Positions 24,702 to 33,927 of a stretch of 64,000 bases of DNA are shown in pieces (the first letter of the stretch is position 1; the number at the start of each line of letters is the position of its first letter). A program made the translations under genes and the position numbers. The notes under the pieces are model-generated. The model did not search any database. It saw only the letters and a list, made by a program, of their open reading frames with translations, and was not told where the DNA came from. Source of the DNA: Citrus sinensis. Lineage: Eukaryota > Streptophyta > Magnoliopsida > Sapindales > Rutaceae. The DNA lies in NCBI RefSeq assembly GCF_022201045.2, contig NC_068558.1, positions 40,753,501 to 40,817,500 on the forward strand, written 5' to 3'.

Positions 24702-27700
24702 ATGGCTATTTCATCGCAAACGCTTGATATTCTAGGTGAACGCCAAGCCGGCCAAGATGTTCGCACTCAAAACGGTACTCGCCTTCTCTCACTCTAAAAA
24801 TTTGTTCGCATATCATTCATTTTCTTTCAAGTTTTGACTGAAGCTTGTTTTGTTTCGTTTATATGTGTGTATATAGTGATGGCGTGTCAAGCAGTTGCTA
24901 ACATTGTTAAATCCTCACTCGGTCCTGTTGGACTCGACAAGGTATTTTCCATTTCTGTTAATACTGCAAAAGGTGCAATTTGAATAGCTTAGTTGAGTTA
25001 TTGAGTGTGTATATTTCATTAAAAGCTTTTTTTTTGTGGATTAATTGCAGATGCTTGTTGATGATATTGGTGATGTAACAATAACTAATGACGGTGCTAC
25101 AATTCTGAAGATGTTAGAAGTTGAGCATCCGGCTGCCAAGGTAGGGTATAATAGTTACTTTTTTTCTCATTGTATACTGTATGTTTGCTATGATTCTTAT
25201 TTATTCACAGTTCCTTATGTTTGATTTTTCTTTTCTGAGGTGACAGGTACTTGTGGAGTTGGCTGAGCTTCAAGATAGGGAAGTTGGAGATGGAACTACA
25301 TCAGTGGTTATTGTCGCTGCGGAGTTGCTGAAGGTAATTGAAGCTAGTGTTTTGCTAGATGATATGCTGATACTTTTGTCTTCATTCTCAGCTTTAAACT
25401 CTTACGGATTAGTATGAAATTTTTTATATGGGAGTATGCAGACTTGGCGGTAATTTATGATTTTATCATACTTTTTGCAGAGGGCTAATGATCTGGTTCG
25501 GAATAAGATTCACCCAACATCTATTATCAGTGGATACAGAGTGAGTTACTCTTGTTTAACTCGTTCTTTTCATTATAGATTTATCCTCCATATTTTCTCA
25601 TTTTTTGATCATATGGATAGCTTGCAATGAGGGAAGCATGCAAGTATGTTAACGAAAAGTTGGCAGTGAAGGTAAGTCTCCGGTGTTCAATCTATATGTC
25701 TGATAAGCAGTAAATCATTGATTTATTTTTATTTTTTTTTATAATTAAGCATTCTGGTATTTGTTTCATTGGTTAGCGTCTTTCATGGTTTCTTTTTTAC
25801 AGGTGGAAAAGCTTGGAAAAGATTCTTTGGTAAATTGTGCCAAGACAAGCATGTCCTCAAAGTTGATTGGTGGTGACAGCGACTTCTTTGCTAATTTGGT
25901 ATGCTCTTGTCGCAAAAATATAGATTTTCATTGAAACATATTCATATTCCTTCATGCCTTATTATAAGTTAATCCCACTTGTCACTGAGCCGTATTTTGA
26001 TGCTCCAGGACAATATTTTATTACTGCTACATCTATCTTTATCTTATCATATCCAAAAATGAAAGAAGGGGAAAAAAAAACGTTAATCTGTATTATGTAT
26101 CATGTATTTCAATTGTAATTAATGTTTTGTTCTCTTTCTAGGTTGTAGAAGCAGTTCAAGCAGTAAAGATGACTAATCAACGAGGTGAAGTCAAGTACCC
26201 AATCAAGGTTGGTATTTTATGATTGTTCAATATATTACCCGTATGTCGATCCTATTATGGGATTGAAAGATGTTTTATGTTTCTTTTCTTGGAGTTTCAT
26301 TTTCCAACATGTAAAGTACTTATTTATTTATTTATCTTTTTGGTGCTGCTTTTGTTTGCAAAAGTTGCAATACTAATAGTTACTTTCTGCACATTCCAGG
26401 GGATCAATATTTTGAAAGCTCATGGCAAAAGTGCCAGAGATAGCTACTTTCTAAATGGGTATGCTCTTAACGCTTTTCGTGCTGCTCAAGGAATGCCTCT
26501 TAGAGTTGCCCCTGCAAAGATTGCCTGTCTTGACTTTAATCTCCAGAAGACAAAAATGCAATTGGGTGTCCAAGTCTTAGTCACCGATCCGAGAGAACTT
26601 GAGAAAATTCGTCAAAGGTGATCTGACAGTGGGTTGTAATTTACAACATGGATTTTATTATGCTGTTCACTCTTTTAAAACATTCTATATCTGATTGCAG
26701 CCAGTTTGATTGGTTTTGCCCTGTATATTTAGATATGGGAGCATGCATGGTGATAGTGTGGTCATATCTCTCCCTTTTTTAACCTATTAATTATAGAATG
26801 GAAGATTGTGTTATCAGATTAAAAAGAAACAACTATGAACTTATTGCTGGACTATGAATTGTGTTATCAGATTAAAAAGAAACAACTATGAACTTATAGC
26901 TGGACTATGACCGAAGAAAAATTGAAGGTCTTTGTGTCTTTGAACTGCAAATAGCTTGGATGATTCAGTCACTTTAGTTATTGATTCCTTTGTTTGTGAA
27001 TACTGCATCTTCTCTTCAAGCAGCAGTTGGGTTATAGCTTCAGTTGTTTTGTTCTATTTTCCTTTCTTTAATGGACACTTAATTTATGTTAATCACTTAA
27101 TCAGTCTCTGATGATACCACTGCTTTCACAGAGAAGCTGATATGACGAAGGAACGTATTGAGAAACTTCTGAAAGCTGGAGCCAATGTTATTCTGACAAC
27201 AAAAGGCATCGATGACATGGCACTGAAGGCAAGCCGTTTATATTTTTCCCCTTTTGTTTAGTGCCTGCTTAGCCATGTGACAATACTGTGTTATATACTC
27301 TGCGTTTACAAATATCATGCCTCTAGCTTTATGGTGTTTTGTCCAAAAATATTTCCAAATGAACTGTTTCTATGCAAAATCAATAATATTTTGGGAAATG
27401 TGATAACCATGTAAAATTAGTGATTCTGCAACAGTGTGCTCAGGATGGCCTCATCCCATGCTTAGCCGGCTGTACTTGTGTGCCTTGTTTTTATTTCTAG
27501 TTTACCTTGTACCATGTGTGTGAGCCTGGCTTTGTCATATGTATAACATGCTTTTTTTTGTTTGGTTCTCAGTACTTTGTGGAGGCTGGGGCTATTGCTG
27601 TTAGACGTGTTCGGAAGGAGGATATGCGACACATTGCCAAGGCAACTGGTGCAACTATGGTATTTTTTTAAACCAGCTCAGTCATATCACTGACTTCCAT

Positions 27701-29777
27701 AACTACTCTAATCTGCTTTTGACCTCACTAAATGGTTGTGCTATCATTGAGGAAATGAGCTTAAAGGTTTATGATTGAACAATTCTTATGTTTTGACTTC
27801 TGCATAGGCTCTTCCTGAGCCCTCAAGTTTAACCTGTTTTTGTTGGAGAAATGGCCAAATTGTTTCTGTTATACTAAATAACTTGAGTTAATCGACATTT
27901 GGTCTTCCATTTTATGTATTGGAACCTACAGGACTTTACTCTGCTAACTAATGAGTGCTAAGGGTATTTTGCATGTTGAAGAACCAACCTACCAGACTTG
28001 GAGTTGAGATCCTATTTTCATGTCATTTGTGTGGTTGACATTAGCATTTTCCTTCACAGATGAATTGATATTCTATTGAGCATGTTGTTAATTGGTTGTC
28101 AATTTGTCAGGTTTCAACATTCGCTGACATGGAAGGGGAGGAAACATTTGATTCGTCACTTCTTGGATCTGCTGATGAAGTGGTAGAAGAGCGTGTTGCC
28201 GATGATGATGTGATTATGATAAAGGGGACTAAAACTACAAGTGCGGTATGTGGTTTAATTTAATTCGCATTTATAAATTTGGTGACTGCTCAACTTTAAA
28301 ACCTTTTATATCTTTCGGATATGACTCATTTTGGGTAAAGTTCCCAGTACATCATTTTAGGTAAAGTTCCTAGTATCATTTTGAGGTTTCTATTCATCTG
28401 GAGTGGTAATCAAGCCTAAGCCTTCAACTCCACCCAACTGCTTTACCAACAGAGTTAAAAGGCAGGGTAGCAACATTTTCTGTGTTTTTTATTTGGCCAA
28501 TGCAAAATAAGAAGACAGTTTATCAAGTTTGAATTTAATATATAGCATATTAGATTAATTATTGATAAATGCTTATTATTTTGATTGGTGAAGCCTTATG
28601 TTTTTTTTTTTTTTTGGGGGCCTCCCTGTCTTGTTTTTCTCTAGGTTTCCTTGATACTTAGAGGAGCAAATGACTATATGCTTGATGAGATGGAGAGAGC
28701 CCTGCATGATGCTATATGTACTGTCAAGAGGACCCTTGAATCCAACACGGTAAACTTCAGCACTTTCAGATTATATTCTTCTATTTACTTTCAGATTATA
28801 TTCTTCTATTCCAAGTTTAGATAATGGAATAGGAATATCTGGTGGAATGATATTGATTAGGACATGAGAAACCTATTATAGATAAGAGTATTGGTTTTTA
28901 TGGGCCTTTGCCATTCAAAGTGTGGGAAATATACATAAAATGAGCTCCAAATATGGAAATGATTTGAATCTGTTTGGCTTCCAAAATTGGGCATTGAATA
29001 CAGGGAGTACTTATTGTTATTCTTGTATTAACTCTTCTTTGTTCATTGTTGTATTGGTAATGCAGGTGGTGGCAGGTGGAGGTGCAGTTGAGTCTGCCTT
29101 GTCTGTCTATTTGGAATACCTAGCTACAACGCTAGGATCCCGAGAGCAGTTGGCACTTGCTGAGTTTGCTGAATCTTTATTAATCATACCAAAGGTCTAA
29201 TATGAGCTTTGGAGGCTCAATGCACAAACTTTAATTTCTTATTTCCACTTGTCTTATTATGTTGAGATAGTTTAAATGCTTCTATGCTGCTGCAGGTGCT
29301 TGCTGTAAATGCTGCTAAGGATGCGACTGAGTTGGTTGCAAAACTACGGGCCTACCACCATGCTGCACAAACGAAGGCTGATAAAAAACACTTGTCTAGG
29401 TATTCTGCTTTATGGATTATGGTTCATCCTCAACCAATAGTATACCTGATTGTGTTTCTATTCTCTATTGTGTATTTGATTTTGCTTTGCCAAATTGATG
29501 TAGCATGGGACTGGATCTTGCAAAGGGGACCATTCGTAACAACTTGGAAGCTGGAGTCATAGAGCCTGCAATGAGCAAAGTGAAAATTATTCAGGTAATG
29601 ATCATGAAACACGTGAATACTTTAGTTTATGGTGAAGTTTTATCTTCACATTTTCCCCTGATTTTGTTTTGTTTCTTAAAATCTGGTCAACAGTTTGCAA
29701 CGGAAGCAGCAATCACAATTCTTCGTATTGATGATATGATCAAGCTTATGAAAGATGAAAGTCAGAATGAAGAGTAG
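24702..29777 (+). CDS. CCT1: T-complex protein 1 subunit alpha (CCT1), group II chaperonin
   Basis: Subunit alpha of the cytosolic CCT/TRiC ring that folds actin, tubulin and other proteins using ATP. Seventeen exons join in frame: 24702-24774, 24877-24941, 25051-25140, 25247-25333, 25481-25540, 25621-25671, 25803-25898, 26142-26207, 26400-26617, 27132-27228, 27573-27659, 28111-28245, 28645-28749, 29066-29194, 29296-29399, 29504-29594, 29694-29777. The product is 545 residues, the usual length of plant CCT1. Chaperonin signatures are intact: NDGATIL near residue 59, the ATP-site GDGTTS at 90-95, and VVAGGGAVE at 411-419. Intron 10 starts with GC (AAG then GCAAGC), not GT; all others are GT-AG. 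Intron 9 contains a 53-bp tandem duplication (26805-26910). The TTG- and GTG-free start at the first ATG gives [20 protein letters not shown], the family N-terminus. It shares the window with a tubulin gene, its client, but nothing suggests coregulation. Confidence 0.97.
26805..26910. repeat. 53-bp tandem duplication in CCT1 intron 9
   Basis: Two adjacent copies of a unit starting ATTGTGTTATCAGATTAAAA (26805 and 26858) differ by one base (ATTGCTGG versus ATAGCTGG). It lies inside an intron, away from splice sites. Confidence 0.85.
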
Positions 29778-30243
29778 GATCAGTTTGTCTGAATTTAAAA
29801 TTGCACTATTTTTGGATTTCGGGCTGTTTTTGGATGAATTGTAAAGGGCTTATAGTTTACATTGTGCCGATTCAGTCCTACCAGAACTAATTTTGTTCAC
29901 TGATTGTGGCCCTTGTAATTTTCCTGTGTGATAGAATTTTGGCACTTACGATTCAAAAAATTTATCCATATGCAAAACTCTCTCCCGAGAGCTTGATGTA
30001 GGAAGCAAAGTCTCAAGCTTGCCCCCAAAAATTTAAGACCTTATCAAGAGGCTGGTCGTTGCGATAACTGATGCTTTTTATTATTTTCCCTTTGGTGTAA
30101 AGGTTGTTTGGTTGCGTTTTTTATTCGGTTTAATTGGGCATTTTAATAGCCTTTTTACATTACAATGATATTGAACTGAATTGTACATCTGTGAATTTTT
30201 TCTGGACAAATAAAATTTTTCAAGAACGCACGTTTACCAACTA
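29778..30243 (+). other. CCT1 3'UTR and flank
   Basis: T-rich sequence after the CCT1 stop. An AATAAA occurs at 30209-30214, rather far (about 430 bases) from the stop, so a nearer non-canonical poly(A) site is equally possible. Confidence 0.4.
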
Positions 30244-30316
30244 TCCGTTGTAGTCTAGTCGGTTAGGATATTCGGCTCTCACCCGAAAGACCCGGGTTCG
30301 ATTCCCGGCAACGGAA
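30244..30316 (+). tRNA. tRNA-Glu (anticodon CTC)
   Basis: A complete 73-base cloverleaf without intron. The acceptor stem TCCGTTG pairs with CAACGGA (30309-30315), with discriminator A at 30316. The anticodon stem TTCGG/CCGAA encloses loop CTCTCAC with anticodon CTC at 30278-30280. The T arm has GGTTCGATTCC, the internal B box. A run of eight or more T directly follows the gene and would end RNA polymerase III transcription. It decodes GAG codons and looks functional. Confidence 0.95.
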
Positions 30317-30336
30317 TTTTTTTTTCTCTTTTTCTA
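30317..30336 (+). terminator. Pol III terminator of tRNA-Glu
   Basis: The tRNA is followed at once by a T run (TTTTTTTTTCTCTTTTTC), the standard stop signal for RNA polymerase III. Confidence 0.7.
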
Positions 30337-30785
30337 TTATTTGAAGTTTTAAAGCTCGAATCGGGTTTGTCAGAAATTCTGCTACTTGTAAGACATATTC
30401 GTCTAGTTTTATTACTATTTTAATCCATCAATTACTAACATAATGCGAGTATATGTCTGGTTTTTTATTACATTTGGTTCACTCATAAAAAAAAGTCAAA
30501 TGTAGCCATTTTTTTAAGGTAATTTCTGGACCAACCTTAATTAAATTAATTCCGTAAAACAATATGTCAAATTTATGTCTAAACTTAGACAGATTAGCTC
30601 ATCATGTGTCAATTAGATTTTCAAGTTTTTAAACCTATTATCGAAGTACTTATCAAACAACTTATGATGTGTATTTAAATTTTTTGGTATGAGCGTATGA
30701 CATCTCAATCACTGAAAAATTTCGTAACTAGGCACCATTCTCTAATCAATAAACATATCAAATGCTCTTCAATATGAAAACAAAG

Positions 30786-31016
30786 CTAATCTTCATTGAT
30801 TTCTTCATGTGCCACTTGCTTAAACAATAAGTTGTGGATTATAACACCACTGAATGCATAACTCTTCAAATTGATAAAATGCTTGAAAATATCATTCTTA
30901 AATAATAATAATTGTTTTCGCGTTAACTTAGTCCAGATAGTTTTGAGGACATTTTTAAATTTTGATGTCTCTGCAATATAGCCCAGGAAATGATCATCAA
31001 AGTCTAACTTCATCAT
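30786..31016 (-). pseudogene. Possible DUF1985-like transposon protein fragment
   Basis: A 76-codon open stretch includes TIWTKLTRKQLLLFKNDIF, then HFINLKSYAFSGVIIHNLLF. This resembles the DUF1985 region found in Ulp1-protease-carrying Mutator-like elements of plants (pattern: xxLFxxxxFGHFLDLxxxxFSGxLxHxLL). The match is from memory, the fragment is short, and no flanking terminal repeats were found, so this is tentative. Confidence 0.3.
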
Positions 31017-31116
31017 GCATAGATCGTTCCTCAGTGCCAGTCAATTACACTTTGCCAATTTATTTTTTGCAATGTATCTATAACAAAATCCAAAATTTTT
31101 TTGTTATTAAAATTTA

Positions 31117-31153
31117 TAAAATAATAATAATAATAATAAATAAATAAATAAAA
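31117..31153. repeat. (ATA)n / (AATA)n simple repeat
   Basis: Runs of ATA then AATA units in intergenic DNA. Confidence 0.8.
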
Positions 31154-32184
31154 ATTATGAAAAAAAAAATACAAGAAATCTGTTTTTGTGCGAGGTGCTA
31201 GCCATCGCATAAAAACACAATTGTATGACAGAATATCCGTGCGATGGCCAGCACTTATGGCACCCAAAAGTCTTGCAATGGCCAGCCCATTGCACACTCT
31301 CAAGTCTCAAACAACCACCACCACTACATTATGCTCAAACAACTACCAACATTACTCTCAAATTTCATTCTTAACTAATGAAATAGAGCATAAAGAAAAT
31401 AGCTAATCTTGGTTCTTCTCACTGCATAATTGATGTTAGTGATTTTTGCCACCATTGACTCTAATTTCAGTGATTTGCTGAGAGGGACTTGGGTGACGAG
31501 AACGATTTTGGTGAGAGATTTGACAGGAAGCCACCAATGACGGGTGGATTACATTGCATTGAGAGAGAATTCAGTGAGAAGAACAATTTCGGCTGATGGT
31601 TTGATAGGAGTATTTTGGACCAATTTTGGACTAATTATAATAGAAAAAAATTAGGGGAGTCAAATTTGAAAAACACTAAAATTTTGTGATTATTTTAGTA
31701 AATTTCCCGAAATTTTCGGGGACCTCTCAAAATAAAGCTAAATTTTTAATAAGAAATTATGTTGAGAGGCCTACTGAACTCCAGTCCATCAGTGACAAAA
31801 TTTAATGTTGCACTTAGAAATTTATAATAGTTGCCACTCAGGCTATAGTAGTAGGTGGGTGCCTTCAACAATGTTAATGACATTATTTTAAGTCCCTTTG
31901 TTGGTGAGCTTAATACAAAATTTCCTCTTAAAATATGAGTTTGGGAAATAAATTTTCTTGAATAATAATGGACATAGATAAATCCCTCATAAGAACAGTA
32001 CACCATATTTCTAATGATAGTAAATTTTTAAATCATAGTTAGTAGATTGATTATAAAATTTGTAGTAACAAATTAAAAAAAAAAAACAAAAGTTATAATT
32101 GATGGAATAGACCCATCAATATGGATAACTCAAATCCACATTATCAGAGGAAAATAGTAATTCACCTAACTTAATGCATAAGTT

Positions 32185-32448
32185 AAATCACTTGGTCTTA
32201 GCCCAAGTGGCTAGAGCCACTCAGGGAAGTGGTTCGAGTCCCCGTAGACGTATTGTAGGGGTTTAATTTAAATTTTATTCCTTAGAAATTGAGTGAAGGC
32301 AGTATTTCTTTCACAATGAGAGTTGGTCGTCCCTCGAATATTTGAGAGGGTTAAAAAATCTGAACGATGCCATATCAGAGTTGATGTAAACTGATCTCAG
32401 TAATTTATATGATGTGATATCATGAGCAATAGTTCTCAAAAAAAAAAA
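32185..32448 (+). mobile_element. SINE-like retroelement (tRNA-derived head, A tail)
   Basis: The head has a Pol III A box (TAGCCCAAGTGG, 32199-32210) and a perfect B box (GGTTCGAGTCC, 32231-32241). The body continues about 190 bases and ends in a run of about 12 A at 32438-32449. The insertion is flanked by an 11-base direct repeat ATGCATAAGTT (32174-32184 and 32449-32459), as expected for target-primed integration by LINE machinery. The A-to-B spacing (about 21 bases) is a little short for a tRNA, which may reflect divergence. I cannot name the SINE family. Its 3' end was later duplicated (see 32402-32855). Confidence 0.8.
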
Positions 32449-32855
32449 ATGCATAAGTTGATGTGAATTTATTAAATATGGTCGGCGTAAGTATACAAAA
32501 AACTGATCAGTATAGGGTCTTATTATTCTAGCTATTTTGTGTGAATTATTTCTATTTTAGAGTTATGTTTACTTGAATCAATCGTTGCTTCTTCTTTGCC
32601 CTTATGCAGCAGCTCTCCCCACTTAAATTTATATGATGTGATATCATGAGCAATAGTTCTTTAAAAAAAAAAAAATGCATAAGTTGATGTGAATTTATTA
32701 AATATGGTCGGCGTAAGTATACAAAAAACTGATTAGTATAGAGTCTTATTATTCTAGCTATTTTGTGTGAATCATTTCTATTTTAGAGTTATGTTTACTT
32801 GAATCAATCGTTGCTTCTTTCCCCTTATGCAGCAGCTCTCCCCACTTAAATTTTG
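32402..32855. repeat. 234-bp tandem duplication upstream of the MYB gene
   Basis: Copy 1 (32402-32635) and copy 2 (32636 to about 32855) are near-identical. Both begin AATTTATATGATGTGATATC and include the SINE 3' end, its A tail, the 3' target repeat ATGCATAAGTTGATGTG and about 170 bases of adjoining DNA ending CAGCAGCTCTCCCCACTTAA. Differences are a few substitutions, A-tail length and a small deletion in CTTCTTCTTTGCCC. The second copy ends about 95 bases before the MYB start codon. Confidence 0.9.
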
Positions 32856-32925
32856 ACTTGATCAAACTTTGAAACCAATCAAATTAAAGGAACTTAGATT
32901 AGATTGTTCAACTTTATTCCGCATG

Positions 32926-32934
32926 TATATAAAT
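32926..32934 (+). promoter_or_regulatory. TATA-like motif just upstream of the MYB start codon
   Basis: TATATAAAT lies only 17 bases before the ATG at 32952. If used as a TATA box it would place the transcription start after the ATG. It is either not the functional TATA box or the start is elsewhere, for example in the duplicated region. Confidence 0.3.
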
Positions 32935-32951
32935 ATTAATCAAAATTAAGA

Positions 32952-33927
32952 ATGAGAAACCCATCATCTTCATCGTCTTCTGACGGTACAAAGAAGATTA
33001 CGCCATGTTGTAGCAAAGTGGGTATCAAGAAAGGGCCATGGACTCCGGAGGAAGATGAAATCTTATCAAATTACATCAAGAGAGAAGGCGAAGGCCAGTG
33101 GCGTACCCTGCCGAAGCGTGCAGGGCTGCTTCGTTGTGGCAAGAGCTGCCGTCTCAGGTGGATGAACTATCTCCGTCCATCTATAAAGCGCGGCCACATC
33201 GCTCCCGATGAAGAGGATCTCATTCTTCGCCTGCACCGCTTGCTTGGTAACAGGTACTGTATAGACTGTTGCTCTAACAATTTTAGGGTTTTCTGTTAAT
33301 GGTGATAATTAATTAATCTTTGTGGTTATGGTCACTAGCTCACTCTCTTAATTAATTAGGTGGTCTTTGATAGCTGGAAGAATCCCAGGAAGGACGGATA
33401 ATGAGATCAAGAATTATTGGAATACACGTCTTAGAAAGAAGCTCATTAGTCAAGGGATTAATCCAACAACCCACAAGCCATTAATATTTAACCAAGTAGT
33501 TCATGATCAACTTGCATCATCATCATCAACTTCAAACCCTAATACTCCTTCTTTAGAGATTATGGAAGAAGCTGGTGTCAGCAGTACTCACCAAGCAGCA
33601 GCAACAAATTTCACGACTAATTATAATATCCCTATTGATGGTGGATTCATGATGGGGTCATTATTACCAAGTAGTCATGGTCATGGACACAACTGCATTG
33701 GAGATTATATCGACAACTGTGACGAGGATACATTCTCTTCATTTCTCGATTCTCTGGTTAATGATGACGATTTCATGAATCATATCAATGAACAGCAGCA
33801 GCAGTCAAGCGTTTCCAGCTACAATAATATTGGCACCATTGATTGGGAATTCGCTGATGTCCTATCCACAAAGGTGGGTTCAGATGATCAACATGGTGCT
33901 GCAGCCAGCTTGAATGATCAACTTTGA
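32952..33927 (+). CDS. MYB5: R2R3-MYB transcription factor, MYB5/PH4 type
   Basis: Nuclear regulator of 289 residues in two exons (32952-33253 and 33360-33927). The 106-base GT-AG intron splits the Arg codon before the R3 Trp, a standard position; the usual first MYB intron is absent. R2 spans about residues 27-75 (W30, W50, W70) and R3 about 80-126 (W102, W121). The bHLH-partner signature DLxxRxxxLxxxxxxLxxxR is complete at residues 89-108. The leader ends [14 protein letters not shown] and the C-terminal part has [13 protein letters not shown], both as in Arabidopsis MYB5; [18 protein letters not shown] follows R3. MYB5/PH4 proteins work in MYB-bHLH-WD40 complexes that control seed-coat mucilage, proanthocyanidins and, in petals and fruit, vacuolar acidification. 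The specific role here is inferred. The immediate upstream DNA is a recent tandem duplication carrying SINE sequence. Confidence 0.92.

Larger units (their letters stand above)
30317..32184. other. Intergenic region with transposon debris
   Basis: AT-rich spacer. It includes a possible DUF1985-like remnant (30786-31016, -) and an AT-rich simple-repeat patch (31117-31153). A pair of short inverted motifs around GTGCTAGCCATCGCAT and GTGCGATGGCCAGCAC lies at 31190-31260. No intact gene is visible. Confidence 0.45.

Noticed and set aside
31746-32006. An 86-codon minus-strand frame
   Set aside because: No similarity recognised; no evidence of expression or of a transposon family.
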